Notes: generated by a model not told the origin, from the sequence alone. Positions 34,767-44,859 are shown, numbered from the stretch's first letter. The stretch is DNA of 64,000 bases from Amycolatopsis nigrescens CSC17Ta-90 (GCF_000384315.1 NZ_ARVW01000001.1:4402157-4466156), one strand, 5' to 3'. Made by a program: numbers and translations.

Positions 34767-36481
34767 GCGAGATCGACCGGGCGCGTTACGTGGAGCTGTT
34801 CGGCCCGACCGTCGGCGACCGGATCCGGCTGGCCGACACCGAGCTGCTGATCGAGGTCACCGAGGACCGCAGCATGGGCCCGTCGTCCGGGGACGAGGTG
34901 CTCTTCGGCGGCGGCAAGGTGATTCGCGAGTCGATGGGCCAGTCCGTGGCCACCAGGGCCGAGGGCGCGCCGGACCTGGTCATCACCGGGGTGGTGATCC
35001 TGGACCACTGGGGCGTGGTCAAGGCGGACGTCGGTGTCCGCGACGGCCGGATCGCCGGGATCGGCAAGGCGGGCAACCCGGACACCATGGACGGGGTGCA
35101 TCCGGCGCTGGTGATCGGGCCGTCCACCGAGGTGCTGGCCGGCAACGGGAAGATCCTCACCGCCGGCGGGGTGGACTGCCACGTGCACTTCATCTGCCCG
35201 CAGCTGACCGAGACCGCGCTCGCGTCCGGACTGACCACTTTGGTCGGCGGCGGCACCGGACCGGTCGAGGGCAGCAAGGCCACCACGGTCACCCCCGGCG
35301 CCTGGAACCTCGGCCGGATGCTGCAGGCGATGGACACCCAGCCGGTGAACGTGCTGCTGCTGGGCAAGGGCAACACGGTTCGCGCGGACGCGCTGCGGGA
35401 GCAGCTGCTGGCCGGTGCGGGCGGTTTCAAGCTGCACGAGGACTGGGGCAGCACCCCGGCCGCGATCGACGCCTGCCTCGGGGTGGCCGAGGAGTCCGGG
35501 GTGCAGGTGGCCATCCACACCGACACCCTGAACGAGGCCGGCTTCCTTGAGTCCACTTTGGACGCCATCGCGGGCAGGTCGATCAACGCCTACCACACCG
35601 AAGGCGCCGGCGGCGGGCACGCGCCGGACATCATCAGGGTGGTCGGCCAGCCGAACGTGCTGCCGTCCTCGACCAACCCGACCCGGCCGCACACCGCGAA
35701 CACCCTGGACGAGCACCTGGACATGCTCATCGTCTGCCACCACCTCAACCCGTCGGTGCCGGAGGACCTCGCCTTCGCGGAGAGCCGGATCCGGCCGACC
35801 ACGATCGCCGCCGAGGACGTGCTGCACGACCTCGGCGCGATCTCCATGATGAGCTCGGACTCGCAGGCGATGGGCCGGATCGGCGAGGTGATCATCCGGA
35901 CTTGGCAGACCGCGCACGTGATGAAGCAGCGGCGCGGCGCGCTGCCCGGCGACGGCGCGGCGGACAACCTGCGGGCCCGGCGCTACGTCGCGAAATACAC
36001 CATCAACCCGGCCATCGCGCACGGTATGGAGCGCGAGATCGGCTCGGTGGAGGTCGGCAAGCTGGCCGATCTGGTGCTCTGGGAGCCGAAGTTCTTCGGA
36101 GTGCGCCCGCACGTGGTGCTCAAGGGCGGATTCGCCGCCTTGGCCGCGATGGGCGACGCGAATGCGTCCATCCCCACCCCGCAGCCGGTGCTGGCCAGGC
36201 CGATGTACGGCGCCGCGCCCGCCGTCGCGGCGGCGAGCAGCCTGTACTTCGTCGCGCCCGAAGCGATGGGCTCCGGGGTGGCCGAGCAGTTCGGCATCAC
36301 CCGCCCGCTGGCGCCGGTGTCGAACATGCGCGCCAGGACAAAGGCCGACATGGTGAACAACGACGCGTTGCCGGATGTGCGGGTGGATCCGGACAGTTTC
36401 GCGGTGCACGTGGACGGTGAGCTGATCGAGCCGCGGCCCGCCACCGAGCTACCGCTGGCCCAGCGGTACTTCCTGTTCTGA
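34763..36481 (+). CDS. ureC: Urease alpha (catalytic) subunit
   Basis: Catalytic subunit of 572 residues carrying the two-nickel centre. Nickel ligands are recognisable in CHVHFICPQ (first His pair), GFKLHEDWG (the Lys that is carbamylated), the IHTDTLNE His and the [16 protein letters not shown]is. The mobile-flap His region [13 protein letters not shown] and the catalytic-site Asp in [11 protein letters not shown] are intact. GTG start overlaps ureB. No sign of decay, so the enzyme should be functional given nickel and the accessory proteins. Confidence 0.98.
   Translation: MSEIDRARYVELFGPTVGDRIRLADTELLIEVTEDRSMGPSSGDEVLFGGGKVIRESMGQSVATRAEGAPDLVITGVVILDHWGVVKADVGVRDGRIAGIGKAGNPDTMDGVHPALVIGPSTEVLAGNGKILTAGGVDCHVHFICPQLTETALASGLTTLVGGGTGPVEGSKATTVTPGAWNLGRMLQAMDTQPVNVLLLGKGNTVRADALREQLLAGAGGFKLHEDWGSTPAAIDACLGVAEESGVQVAIHTDTLNEAGFLESTLDAIAGRSINAYHTEGAGGGHAPDIIRVVGQPNVLPSSTNPTRPHTANTLDEHLDMLIVCHHLNPSVPEDLAFAESRIRPTTIAAEDVLHDLGAISMMSSDSQAMGRIGEVIIRTWQTAHVMKQRRGALPGDGAADNLRARRYVAKYTINPAIAHGMEREIGSVEVGKLADLVLWEPKFFGVRPHVVLKGGFAALAAMGDANASIPTPQPVLARPMYGAAPAVAAASSLYFVAPEAMGSGVAEQFGITRPLAPVSNMRARTKADMVNNDALPDVRVDPDSFAVHVDGELIEPRPATELPLAQRYFLF
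35551..35563. repeat. GTCCA-N3-TGGAC palindrome, copy in ureC
   Basis: GTCCACTTTGGAC, read TCC-ACT-TTG-GAC; ACT and TTG are uncommon codons in such GC-rich genes. Confidence 0.8.
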
Positions 36482-37167
36482 TGGATGTGTACGCGATCCT
36501 GCTTGCCGATTCCCGCTTTCCCGGCGGCGGGCATGTGCACTCCGGCGGCCTGGAGGAAGCGGTGGCGCGCGGGCTGGTGGCCGAAGTGCGCGACCTGCCC
36601 GGGTTCCTGGCCGGGCGGCTGCGCACCGCGGGCGAGCTGGCCGCGGTGTTCGCCGCCGCGGCCGCGCACGCCGGGGCCAGAAAAGTCCATAGTGGACATT
36701 GGCGGTTGCTGGACGTCGAGCTGGACGCCCGCACGCCATCGGCCGCGCAGCGGGACGCGTCCCGCGCGCAGGGCCGCGGCACCGCGCGGGCGGGCCGGGT
36801 CGCCTGGCCGTCGCCGGTGCTGGACGGCCTGCTGCGCGTCACCCCGCGCCCGCATCATCCGGTCGTCCTCGGCGCGCTGACCGGGATCGCGGGCGGGTCA
36901 CCGGCGGAGGCGGCGCTGGCGGTCGCTTATCTCGCGGTGAGCGGGCCCGCCAGCGCGGCGGTGCGACTGCTCGGGCTCGACCCGTTCGCGGTGAACGCGG
37001 TGGTCGCCGGTTTCGCGGACGAGCTGCGCGCGGTCGCCGGACGGGCCGCGGCGGCGGCCGGCGACGAACCGGCCACCCTGCCCGCGCCGGGTGCGCCGGC
37101 GCTGGACCTGCTTGCCGAAGCGCAGGTACGTCATCACAAGGAAGAGGTGCGTCTCTTTGCCAGCTGA
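36481..37167 (+). CDS. ureF: Urease accessory protein UreF
   Basis: Nickel-insertion chaperone component of 228 residues that bridges UreD and UreG on apo-urease. Starts with ATG overlapping the ureC stop by one base. The early [24 protein letters not shown] matches the UreF N-terminal pattern (usually DSxxPxGxFxHSxGLE), and the C-terminal [17 protein letters not shown] is also typical. A GTCCATAGTGGAC palindrome is embedded in the coding sequence at 36685. Confidence 0.9.
   Translation: MDVYAILLADSRFPGGGHVHSGGLEEAVARGLVAEVRDLPGFLAGRLRTAGELAAVFAAAAAHAGARKVHSGHWRLLDVELDARTPSAAQRDASRAQGRGTARAGRVAWPSPVLDGLLRVTPRPHHPVVLGALTGIAGGSPAEAALAVAYLAVSGPASAAVRLLGLDPFAVNAVVAGFADELRAVAGRAAAAAGDEPATLPAPGAPALDLLAEAQVRHHKEEVRLFAS
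36685..36697. repeat. GTCCA-N3-TGGAC palindrome, copy in ureF
   Basis: GTCCATAGTGGAC, here in a different reading phase (GTC-CAT-AGT-GGA). Confidence 0.8.
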
Positions 37168-37864
37168 GCACGGACACGGGCACGGACACGTGCATCCGGT
37201 CAACTTCGATCCCACGGTGGCCGAACCGGACCACTACGACGCCGCGCCGTCGCACGGCCGCGCCTACCGGATCGGCATCGGTGGGCCGGTGGGCAGCGGG
37301 AAGACCGCGCTGGTCGCCGCGCTCTGCCGCGCGCTGGGCGACGAGCTGAACCTGGCCGTGGTCACCAACGACATCTACACCACCGAGGACGCGGACTTCC
37401 TGCGCAAGGCCGGGGTGCTGGACAGCGACCGGATCGAGGCGGTGCAGACCGGTGCTTGCCCGCACACCGCGATCCGCGACGACATCACCGCGAACCTGGA
37501 CGCGTCCGAGCGGCTGGAGGAGCGGTTCCCCGGCCTGGACCTGGTGATCATCGAGAGCGGCGGGGACAACCTGACCGCGGTGTTCAGCCGGGGCCTGGCG
37601 GACAGCCAGATCTTCGTGGTGGACGTGGCCGGCGGGGACAAGGTGCCGCGCAAGGGCGGGCCAGGGGTGACCACCGCGGACCTGCTGGTGATCAACAAGA
37701 TCGATATCGCGCATCTGGTCGGTGCGGACATGGCGGTGATGACCTCGGACGCGCACCGGATGCGCGGCGAGCTGCCGGTGATCACGCAGTCCCTTGTGGA
37801 CACTCCGGACGCGCCGGCGGTGGCGGACTGGGTGCGCTCGCTGGTGCCGGTGACCGCCGGGTGA
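37157..37864 (+). CDS. ureG: Urease accessory GTPase UreG
   Basis: Nickel-delivering GTPase of 235 residues. The start is set at TTG 37157 (10 nt after AGAGG), which yields the His-rich leader [16 protein letters not shown] and overlaps ureF by 11 nt. P-loop [13 protein letters not shown] nickel site in [18 protein letters not shown] and [12 protein letters not shown] are all present. The His-rich leader may store nickel, which is relevant because no ureE gene lies in the operon. Confidence 0.95.
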   Translation: MPAEHGHGHGHVHPVNFDPTVAEPDHYDAAPSHGRAYRIGIGGPVGSGKTALVAALCRALGDELNLAVVTNDIYTTEDADFLRKAGVLDSDRIEAVQTGACPHTAIRDDITANLDASERLEERFPGLDLVIIESGGDNLTAVFSRGLADSQIFVVDVAGGDKVPRKGGPGVTTADLLVINKIDIAHLVGADMAVMTSDAHRMRGELPVITQSLVDTPDAPAVADWVRSLVPVTAG

Positions 37865-37871
37865 GAGTGGG

Positions 37872-38612
37872 ATGAAGGCCGACGCGCGGCTGACCGCGGA
37901 GCGCGACGGCTCCGGCCGCACCGTGCTCCGCGAGCTCCGCTCGATGGCGCCGCTGACGCTGTTTCCCAAGCGCGACAACAACTCCGCCGCGACGGTGCAT
38001 CTGGTCAACTCGGCCACTTCGCCGCTGGGCGGGGATGAGCTGGCGTTGACCGTTCTGGTCGGGCCGGGGGCAAGGCTGCGGTTGTCCGGGGTGGCGGCCA
38101 CCCTGGCGCTGCCGGGGCATCGCGGCGGTGCCAGCAGGTCGGTGGTGCGGATCGAGGTCGGCGCGGGCGGGGTCTGCGAGTACCTGCCCGAGCCGACCGT
38201 GGTCACCGCGAGGGCCGACCACTACGCCGAGCTGCACGCGTCACTCGGTGCCGATGCCCGGCTGCGGCTGCGCGAGATGCTGGTGCTCGGCCGATCCGGT
38301 GAGCGTCCCGGCCTGCTGCGCACCAGTCAGCACGTGCTGCGCGAAGGGGTCCCGCTGCTGCGGCAGGTGCTCCGGATCGGCGACCCCGAGCTGGCCGCCA
38401 GCGCTGCCTACCTGGCCGGTCGTCGGGTGCTCGGCACCGAGCTGCTCGTCTGGGGCCCGGACCCGGCCGAGCCCACCGGCGGCGACTGGTGGTCCCTCAC
38501 CCCGCTCGCCGCCGGCGGCTCACTGGCCACCGCCCTCGCCCACGACGCCGTCACCGCCTCCGCCGACCTCGCCTCCGCCCTCGCCACCCACCCCGGCTGG
38601 TCCAGTCCGTGA
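37872..38612 (+). CDS. ureD: Urease accessory protein UreD (UreH)
   Basis: Accessory scaffold of 246 residues that binds apo-urease and recruits UreF and UreG. Characteristic parts are LRSMAPLTLFPK near the start, HLVNSATSPLGGDELALTVLVGPGARL, YLPEPTVVTARADHYAELHASLG and LREMLVLGRSGE. It is the last gene of the urease operon. Its TGA stop lies inside the left arm of a 24-bp perfect hairpin. Confidence 0.93.
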   Translation: MKADARLTAERDGSGRTVLRELRSMAPLTLFPKRDNNSAATVHLVNSATSPLGGDELALTVLVGPGARLRLSGVAATLALPGHRGGASRSVVRIEVGAGGVCEYLPEPTVVTARADHYAELHASLGADARLRLREMLVLGRSGERPGLLRTSQHVLREGVPLLRQVLRIGDPELAASAAYLAGRRVLGTELLVWGPDPAEPTGGDWWSLTPLAAGGSLATALAHDAVTASADLASALATHPGWSSP

Positions 38613-38659
38613 AGGCCACCTTGCCTACCTTCAACGTAGGCAAGGTGGCCTTCACGGAC
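38605..38659. terminator. Perfect 24-bp hairpin at the end of the urease operon (dispersed family, copy 1)
   Basis: Arms at 38605-38628 and 38636-38659 pair at all 24 positions around the 7-nt loop CTTCAAC. The core GAAGGCCACCTTGCCT-N-C is shared with the hairpin at 56977-57029. It contains the ureD stop codon and is the probable operon terminator, although it lacks a T-run. Confidence 0.8.
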
Positions 38660-38704
38660 AGCCAATAGTGGTAATGGGGATTTTGAGAATGTAGCGTGTG
38701 GTGG

Positions 38705-39328
38705 GTGAAGGGCAGGACTTATGGCGGCGTCGCGCCGGAGCAGCGTCGGGCCGAGCGGCGCGGGCGGCTGCTCGACGCCGCACTGGACCGGTTCACCTCG
38801 GCCGGCTTCCAGCAGACCAAGATCACCCAGCTGTGCACCGCGGCGGGGGTGTCCACCCGGAACTTCTACGAGGAGTTCGACGGCAAGGAAGAGCTGTTGC
38901 TCGCCCTGCACGCGCGGATCAACGAACGGGCGCTGGCGCGGGTACAGGACACACTGGACGCTTTGGACGGCGTCGATGTGCTGACCCGGATCGGCACCCT
39001 GCTGGACGCGTTCGTAGAGACCGTCACCGCGGACCGCCGGCTGCCAAGGCTCAACTACGTCGAAGCGGTCGGGGTCAGCCCGGAACTGGAGGCGCAGCAC
39101 CAGGTGTGGGTGGCCCGCTGGGCGGAGTTCATCGAGCACGAGGCGCGGCGGGCAGCTGAACAGGGGCTGGCCCCGGCGCGCGACTACCACCTGACCGCGA
39201 TCGCGCTGGTCGGGGCGGCGACCGGGCTGCTGCGGGAATGGCAGGCGTACGACCCGCCGCTCGAGGTCGCCGCCATCGCGAAGGAGATCCGCGCGCTGAT
39301 GCTGGCCGCGATCACCAGGCCGGCGTGA
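38705..39328 (+). CDS. TetR-family transcriptional regulator
   Basis: A 207-residue TetR regulator. The GTG at 38705 (VKGRTYGGVAPEQRRAERR) is the likely start; GTG at 38696 would add three residues with two Trp. The helix-turn-helix is TKITQLCTAAGVSTRNFYEEFDGKEELL, a form common in regulators of lipid or stress genes. It stands alone after the urease hairpin, so its target is not evident. Confidence 0.82.
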   Translation: MKGRTYGGVAPEQRRAERRGRLLDAALDRFTSAGFQQTKITQLCTAAGVSTRNFYEEFDGKEELLLALHARINERALARVQDTLDALDGVDVLTRIGTLLDAFVETVTADRRLPRLNYVEAVGVSPELEAQHQVWVARWAEFIEHEARRAAEQGLAPARDYHLTAIALVGAATGLLREWQAYDPPLEVAAIAKEIRALMLAAITRPA

Positions 39329-39451
39329 CGTGCGTCACTGCCCGTGGGTGGTGGGAGTCACCGATCAGGAGGTTCCCCCGCTGGGCTGCAACCCCTAACG
39401 TCGGCGGGATAGCCCCTTAATGTGATGCCCTACCGGGCGCGGAGGTTGGCC

Positions 39452-40135
39452 ATGATGCCGGAAATCGACAACGCGGACAGCGCGACGGACGTAGCGGTGC
39501 AGCTGCCCGGAATGCGGGTGGCCTACGACGGCACCGGGTTCGACGAGGCGGCGATGGCCGGGACCTGGACCGAGCAGTTGCAGTCCTGGTTGAACCAGGC
39601 GATTTCGGCCGGTGTCCCCGAGTCCAACGCGATGGTGCTGGCCACCGCGGACGCCGAAGGCAGGCCCTCCTCGCGCACCGTTCTCTGCAAAGGACTGGAC
39701 CAGCGCGGCGTCGTCTTCTACACGAACTACACCTCGAACAAGAGCCACGACCTGACCGTGACCCGGTACGCGTCGGCGACTTTCCCCTGGTACCCGCTCC
39801 AGCGTCAGGTGCATGTGCGTGGCGAGGTGGAGAAGGTGGACATCAAGGAGACCGCGGCCTACTGGGCGTCGCGGCCGCGCGGCTCGCAGCTGGGCGCGTG
39901 GGCGTCCCCGCAGTCCAGGGTGGTGGACGGCCGCCGCGCGCTGGACAACGCGCTGAACTCGATCGAGCGCCGGTTCGCCGACGTGGACGAGATCCCGTTC
40001 CCGCCGCACTGGGGCGGCTGGCGGATCCGGCCGGACACGGTGGAGTTCTGGCAGGGCAGGCAGGACCGGATGCACGACCGGCTCCGCTACGTCCGCACCG
40101 ACGACGGCTGGCAGATCGAGCGCGTCGCCCCCTGA
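39452..40135 (+). CDS. pdxH: Pyridoxamine 5'-phosphate oxidase
   Basis: FMN enzyme of 227 residues oxidising pyridoxamine/pyridoxine phosphate to pyridoxal phosphate, the cofactor of SerC among others. ATG at 39452 follows GGAGG by 7 nt. Family blocks: NAMVLATADAEGRPSSRTVLCKGLDQRGVVFYTNY, KSHDL and PWYPLQRQVHVRGEVEKV for FMN binding, SRPRGSQLGAWASPQS, and the C-terminal PHWGGWRIRPDTVEFWQGR...RLRYVR. A strong terminator follows within 8 nt. Confidence 0.95.
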   Translation: MMPEIDNADSATDVAVQLPGMRVAYDGTGFDEAAMAGTWTEQLQSWLNQAISAGVPESNAMVLATADAEGRPSSRTVLCKGLDQRGVVFYTNYTSNKSHDLTVTRYASATFPWYPLQRQVHVRGEVEKVDIKETAAYWASRPRGSQLGAWASPQSRVVDGRRALDNALNSIERRFADVDEIPFPPHWGGWRIRPDTVEFWQGRQDRMHDRLRYVRTDDGWQIERVAP

Positions 40136-40140
40136 CCCCG

Positions 40141-40180
40141 CACCGGCAAATAGCCGGCTTTTTGCCCTTTCGCGGGCGAG
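40141..40180. terminator. Intrinsic terminator after pdxH, copy 2 of a dispersed element
   Basis: Same CCGGC-AAATA-GCCGG stem followed by CTTTTTG as at 32591. The two sites share 36 of 40 bases, including 28 identical in a row, although the genes they follow are unrelated. Confidence 0.8.
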
Positions 40181-40227
40181 GTAAATCACGCGCGCTGGCT
40201 TAGTTAGCAGCCCTAAGCTTGCGTGTT

Positions 40228-41520
40228 GTGAGCGATGACGGGGGAACCGGGACGGGCCGCCGCTCCGCACGCAAGGCATTCGGCGCGATCGTGGTGGACG
40301 TCCGTCCGCTGAAGGTGCCTGCCTTCCGGCGGCTGTGGACCTCCACCGCGGTCACCGCGATCGGCAGCCAGCTAACCGCGGTCGCGGTGCCCAAGCAGAT
40401 CTTCGACCTGACCGGTTCCTCCGGTTATGTCGGCCTGACCGGTGCGGTCGCGCTGATCCCGCTGCTCGTCTTCGGGCTGTGGGGCGGCGCGATCGCGGAC
40501 ACCGTGGACCGCCGCAAGCTGCTGCTGGTCACCAACGCCGGTATCGCGGTGACCTCGGCCCTGCTCTGGTTCCAGGCCTTCGCCGGTTTCGACTCGATCT
40601 GGGTGGTGCTCGCGCTGCTGGCAGTCAACCAGTCCTTCTTCGCCATCAACATGCCCACCCGCAGCGCGGTGATCGCCAGGCTGGTGCCGGTGGAGCTGGT
40701 GCCGTCGGCGGTCGCGCTCGGCGCCACCATGAGCCAGTTCGGCGCGGTGCTCGGGCCGATGCTGGCCGGTGCGCTGATGCCGCTGCTCGGTCTGTCCACT
40801 CTGTACATACTCGACACGGTCGCGCTGACGCTGGCGTTGTGGTCGGTCTGGAAGCTGCCGTCGCTGCCGCCGCTGAACGGGCCGTCGCGGCGGGCCGGGC
40901 TGCGCGACGTGATCGACGGTTTCCGCTACCTGGCGACGCAGAAGATCCTGCTCGCTTCCTTCCTGGTGGACATCATCGCGATGGTCGCCGGCATGCCGAG
41001 GGCGCTGTTCCCGGAAACCGCGGAGCGGACCTTCGGCGATCCGCCCGGCGGCGGGCCTGCGCTGGGCTGGCTGTATGCCGCGATCCCGCTCGGTGCGCTC
41101 GCCTGCGGCCTGTTCTCCGGCTGGCTGAGCCGGATCGCCAGGCACGGTGTCGGCGTGGTGCTCGCGGTGGCCGCCTGGGGGCTCGCGATGGCGGGTTTCG
41201 GGCTGTCCGGCTCGCTCTGGCTGGCGGTGGTCTTCCTGGCGCTCGGCGGGGCCGCGGACTTCGTCAGCATGGTCTACCGCAGCTCGATCCTGCAGACCGC
41301 GACCACCGACGAGATGCGCGGGCGGTTGCAGGGCGTGTTCACCGTGGTGGTCGCCGGCGGTCCGAGGATCGCCGACATCACGCACGGCTGGACGGCGGCA
41401 TGGGCCGGTACCGCGGCCGCGGCCACCGGCGGCGGGCTGCTGGTGATCGTGCTGCTCGTGCTCGCGATCGTGCTGCTGCCCGCGTTCTGGCGCTACCGGG
41501 CGCCGCGGGAAGGGGTCTGA
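40228..41520 (+). CDS. MFS exporter (EntS-like MFS_3 family)
   Basis: Membrane exporter of about 430 residues with twelve predicted helices. The GTG at 40228 is the probable start (VSDDGGTGTGRRS); an upstream TTG adds three residues. The loop GGAIADTVDRRKLLLVTN between helices 2 and 3 is the MFS signature. FRRLWTSTAVTAIGSQLTAVAVPKQIFDLTGSS and the LGATMSQFGAVLGPMLAG stretch match the branch containing the enterobactin exporter EntS. Substrate cannot be inferred; no siderophore biosynthesis genes are nearby. Confidence 0.8.
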   Translation: MSDDGGTGTGRRSARKAFGAIVVDVRPLKVPAFRRLWTSTAVTAIGSQLTAVAVPKQIFDLTGSSGYVGLTGAVALIPLLVFGLWGGAIADTVDRRKLLLVTNAGIAVTSALLWFQAFAGFDSIWVVLALLAVNQSFFAINMPTRSAVIARLVPVELVPSAVALGATMSQFGAVLGPMLAGALMPLLGLSTLYILDTVALTLALWSVWKLPSLPPLNGPSRRAGLRDVIDGFRYLATQKILLASFLVDIIAMVAGMPRALFPETAERTFGDPPGGGPALGWLYAAIPLGALACGLFSGWLSRIARHGVGVVLAVAAWGLAMAGFGLSGSLWLAVVFLALGGAADFVSMVYRSSILQTATTDEMRGRLQGVFTVVVAGGPRIADITHGWTAAWAGTAAAATGGGLLVIVLLVLAIVLLPAFWRYRAPREGV

Positions 41521-41529
41521 ACCAGTGCG

Positions 41530-44500
41530 CTACGGTCGGTCGCGGATCGTCCTGACGGTGTCGCGGGCCTTGGCTTCCAGGATCCGGTAGCCGGTGTGTA
41601 CCGCTCCGGTCAGCGCGAGCTCAGCGTCCGCCAGCGCCTCTTCGCGACGGCCGAGGTGCAGGTTTCCGATCGCCAGTCCGATGAGCGCGCTGATTTCGCA
41701 GAAGCGGTAACCGGTCCGGCGAGCCAGCTTGAGCGCCTGCCGGTGGGTGTCGAAGGCCTCGCGGTGCCGGCCGAGGTCGGCGTGGACGGTGCCGAGCGTG
41801 TTCACGGCGTCGGCTTCCGCGTGCGGGTCGCCGATTTCGAGGGCCAGCACGCGCGCCTTCTCCGCCAGGCGTAGTGCCTCGGGAAACTCCTTGCGACGCT
41901 TGTAAACCGCGGCGAGGTTCCGAAAGGTATGCGGTTCCACGGTGCGGCCGCCCACCCGTTCGTGCAGGCTCAGGGCCTGCGCCAGGTGCTCGCGCGCCTC
42001 TTCGTGCTCGCCGAGTTCCCGGTACGCCTGGCCGAGCCAGGTCAGGCTGAACGCTTGGCCGTACTGCGAACCGACTTCCCGGGAGAGGTCCAGCGTGCCG
42101 ACGAAGTGCGTGACGGCCCGGTGGAGCCGGCCGCGCTCGAGATAGACCAGGCCGAGCAGGCACATGCTGGTGATCTGGCCGCCGCGCCACCCGGTGTGCT
42201 GGTTGAGGGTGAGCGCGTCGGTGGCCCGCTCCGCCGCCTTGGCCAGCCGCCCGGAGCGCCAGTCCGCGAAGCTGAGGTGCTCCAGCGCGACCACTTGGCC
42301 GGACACCCAGCCGGCCTGCCTGCTCAGCCGCAGCGCCTTGCCGGCGTGTTCGACGGTCTTGTGGTAATTGCGCCGGATGTGCAGCTGGGCGAGGCTGTGG
42401 TGGCAGGCGGCCTGGCCGCGCACCTGTCCTTCGGCCTCGGCGGCCGCGAGTCCGGCGTTCGTCACCGTCTGCCAGTCCGTGGTGTGCATTCGCAGCAGGA
42501 AGTAGCCGCGCAGTGCGGCGGCGAGCTGCCAGGCGATGGCGCGCGGCCCCTCCTTGGCGGCCCGCTGGACGGCCGCCACCAGGTTGGCGCGTTCGGCGTC
42601 GAGCCAGGCGAGCGCGCCGGCGGAGTCGGCGAACCCGGCCGGCGCCGGGCCGGCGGCGACCCGCTGGGGAAGCAGGAAGTTCTCCGGGTACAGCAACCGC
42701 GCGGCGGAACTGACCGAGTGCAGGTACCAGTCGTACAAGCGGCGCAGTGCCGCCTGGCCGTCCTCGTCGGTACGGTCGGCGCTGGGGAGCTCGGCGGCGT
42801 AGAGCCGGAGCAGATCGTGGAAGGTGTACCGCCCGGCTGCGTGCTGCTGGATCAGGTGCGCCGCGGACAACCGGGCCAGTATCGACGCGGCCGCGTCCTC
42901 GGTGGTGTCCGCGAGCCTGGCCACGGCCTCGACCGTGAAGTCCGGCCCGGGGACCAGCCCGAGCAGCCGGAAGACCTCGCACACGTCGGCGTCGAACCTG
43001 CGGTAGGAGAGGTCGAACGCGGCACGGACGGCGGCCTGGTCATCGCCGTCCAGCCGCAACGCGGAAAGCCCGGAGGCCGAGCGGAGCTCCGCGACCCGTT
43101 CGGCGAGGCTGTGCTCCGGGCGGCCGAGCAGGTCCGCGGCGGCGATGCGCAGCGCCAAGGGCAGGTACGCGCAAGCTTTCGCGAGTTCGCCGGCGGCTTC
43201 GGGTTCGGCCCGCCCGAGCTCGGCGCCCACCAGGTTCGTCAGCAGCTCGCTCGCTTCGTCGCGGTCAAGCACGTCGAGCGGGACGCGGTGCGCGCCGTCC
43301 CTGGCCACCAGCCCGTCCAGCCGGTCACGGCTGGTGACCACGGTCATGCAGCCACTTCCGCCCGGCAGCAGCGGACGGACCTGGTCGACGTTGGCCGCGT
43401 TGTCCAGGACGACCAGCATCCTGCGTCCGGCCAGCATGGTGCGGAACAGTCCAGCCGCCTCGTCGCCTTCGGCCGGGATGCGGTCGGCGGGCACACCGAG
43501 GGCACGGAGGAACTGGGCGAGCGCGTCGAGCGGGGGCACCGGCGGGGCCGGGTCGTGGCCGCGCAGGTCGAGGTAGAGCTGGCCGTCCGGGAAACGCTCG
43601 GCGGCCCGGTGTCCCCAGCACACGGCCAAGGCCGTCTTACCGACGCCGGCGGTGCCGGAGATCGCCGCGATCACCGTCTCGTCGGCGGCGTTGGCCAGCA
43701 GGGCGTCCAGTCGATCGAGGTATTCGTGCCGTCCGGTGAAGCCGGCCACCGCGACGGGTAGCTGCGCCGGGCGGGCTGCCCGGTGCGCCGCGACGACGGC
43801 GGGCTCGGCGATGTTCTGCCGCAGCACCCGCAACTGCGCGTGCTGGAGTTCCGGCGAAGGCGACACCCCGAGGTCTTCGGCCAGCCTGGCGCGCAGCCGG
43901 TCGAACACCTCCAGCGCAGCCGCCTGCTGCCCGGCACCGGCCAGCGCGAGCATGAGCCTGGCGTGCAGCCCTTCGTGCAAGGGCTCTTCTTCCGCCAGGG
44001 GGCGCAGGTAGGTGCTGACCTGCTGGTGGCGGCCAACGGCCATCGCGGCGTCCGCGTAGTCCAGCGTGGTGGCGGTCCGCCGTCCCGAAATCGCGCGTAC
44101 CGCGCCCTGCAGCCGCACCTGGTCCGGCAGGTCGGCCAGCACGGGGCCGCGCCACAGACCGAGGGCCTCGGTGAACAGGTCCACGGCGGCTTCGGGGGTT
44201 TCGGCCATGTTCCGCCGGGCACTGGCGACGAGTTCGTCGAACCGCCGCAAGTCGAGCTGGTCGGCGGTCAGCGCGATCCGGTAGCCGGCCGGCACGGCCG
44301 CGATGAGCTCGTCGTCCGCGGACCTGCCCCGCCCGGGGCGCAGTGCCTTGCGCAACCGGGAAACATAGGTGTGCACCAGCGCGCGATAGGTGTGCGGCGG
44401 CCGGTCGGCCCATAGCCCGTGCACGATCTCCTCCCAGCTCACCACCTGGTTGGCGTGCAGGCTGAGGACGGCGAGCAGGCAGCGTTGTTTCGCGGTCCTG

Positions 44501-44802
44501 ATCAGTACCGGGTTTCCGTCGAGCTGCGCGGTCAACGGTCCGAGTATGCCAAGGCGCAGCTGGGATCCCGGAGTCGTCGACGCGACCGGCCGCTCCGGCG
44601 GCCAGCCCTCAGGATCGAGCCCGACCGCGGTCGCGAGCCGGCGAAGGGAATCCGGCCGAGGGTGCCGAATGCCGTCCTGTTCGAGGTAGCGCACCGTGCG
44701 CACGCTCAGGCCGGCGCGCTCGGCCAGCTCTTGTTGTGTCATTCCCAACCGGACTCGCTGCCATTTCAGCATCCGGCCGAACGAGTTGTTTCCAGAGCCC
44801 AC
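41530..44802 (-). CDS. XRE-SARP-NB-ARC-TPR multidomain transcriptional regulator (AfsR-like)
   Basis: Very large regulator of about 1090 residues. The GTG at 44802 has GGAGGAA 13 nt upstream; longer in-frame starts lack support. Domains in order: an XRE helix-turn-helix (WQRVRLGMTQQELAERAGLSVRTVRYLEQDG, about 14-60), an OmpR-like winged helix (about 80-175), a BTAD helical domain (about 180-325), an NB-ARC ATPase with P-loop ISGTAGVGKTALAV near 385 and MLVVLDNAANVDQVRPLLPG, and C-terminal TPR repeats from about 760. SARP/AfsR proteins activate secondary-metabolite genes. The added XRE domain is less usual. It is divergent from a methyltransferase gene that may be its target. Confidence 0.9.
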   Translation of the reverse strand: MGSGNNSFGRMLKWQRVRLGMTQQELAERAGLSVRTVRYLEQDGIRHPRPDSLRRLATAVGLDPEGWPPERPVASTTPGSQLRLGILGPLTAQLDGNPVLIRTAKQRCLLAVLSLHANQVVSWEEIVHGLWADRPPHTYRALVHTYVSRLRKALRPGRGRSADDELIAAVPAGYRIALTADQLDLRRFDELVASARRNMAETPEAAVDLFTEALGLWRGPVLADLPDQVRLQGAVRAISGRRTATTLDYADAAMAVGRHQQVSTYLRPLAEEEPLHEGLHARLMLALAGAGQQAAALEVFDRLRARLAEDLGVSPSPELQHAQLRVLRQNIAEPAVVAAHRAARPAQLPVAVAGFTGRHEYLDRLDALLANAADETVIAAISGTAGVGKTALAVCWGHRAAERFPDGQLYLDLRGHDPAPPVPPLDALAQFLRALGVPADRIPAEGDEAAGLFRTMLAGRRMLVVLDNAANVDQVRPLLPGGSGCMTVVTSRDRLDGLVARDGAHRVPLDVLDRDEASELLTNLVGAELGRAEPEAAGELAKACAYLPLALRIAAADLLGRPEHSLAERVAELRSASGLSALRLDGDDQAAVRAAFDLSYRRFDADVCEVFRLLGLVPGPDFTVEAVARLADTTEDAAASILARLSAAHLIQQHAAGRYTFHDLLRLYAAELPSADRTDEDGQAALRRLYDWYLHSVSSAARLLYPENFLLPQRVAAGPAPAGFADSAGALAWLDAERANLVAAVQRAAKEGPRAIAWQLAAALRGYFLLRMHTTDWQTVTNAGLAAAEAEGQVRGQAACHHSLAQLHIRRNYHKTVEHAGKALRLSRQAGWVSGQVVALEHLSFADWRSGRLAKAAERATDALTLNQHTGWRGGQITSMCLLGLVYLERGRLHRAVTHFVGTLDLSREVGSQYGQAFSLTWLGQAYRELGEHEEAREHLAQALSLHERVGGRTVEPHTFRNLAAVYKRRKEFPEALRLAEKARVLALEIGDPHAEADAVNTLGTVHADLGRHREAFDTHRQALKLARRTGYRFCEISALIGLAIGNLHLGRREEALADAELALTGAVHTGYRILEAKARDTVRTIRDRP

Positions 44803-44859
44803 GACACCTTTTCCGTTCCTCCAGACGGGGGACACTGGGTTGCTGTGTCTTACCCGATC

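Noticed and set aside
40199..40220. Iron-box-like sequence TTAGTTAGCAGCCCTAA upstream of the MFS exporter
   Set aside because: Half-sites are spaced two bases too short for the 19-bp IdeR consensus, and aligned positions match at about chance level.
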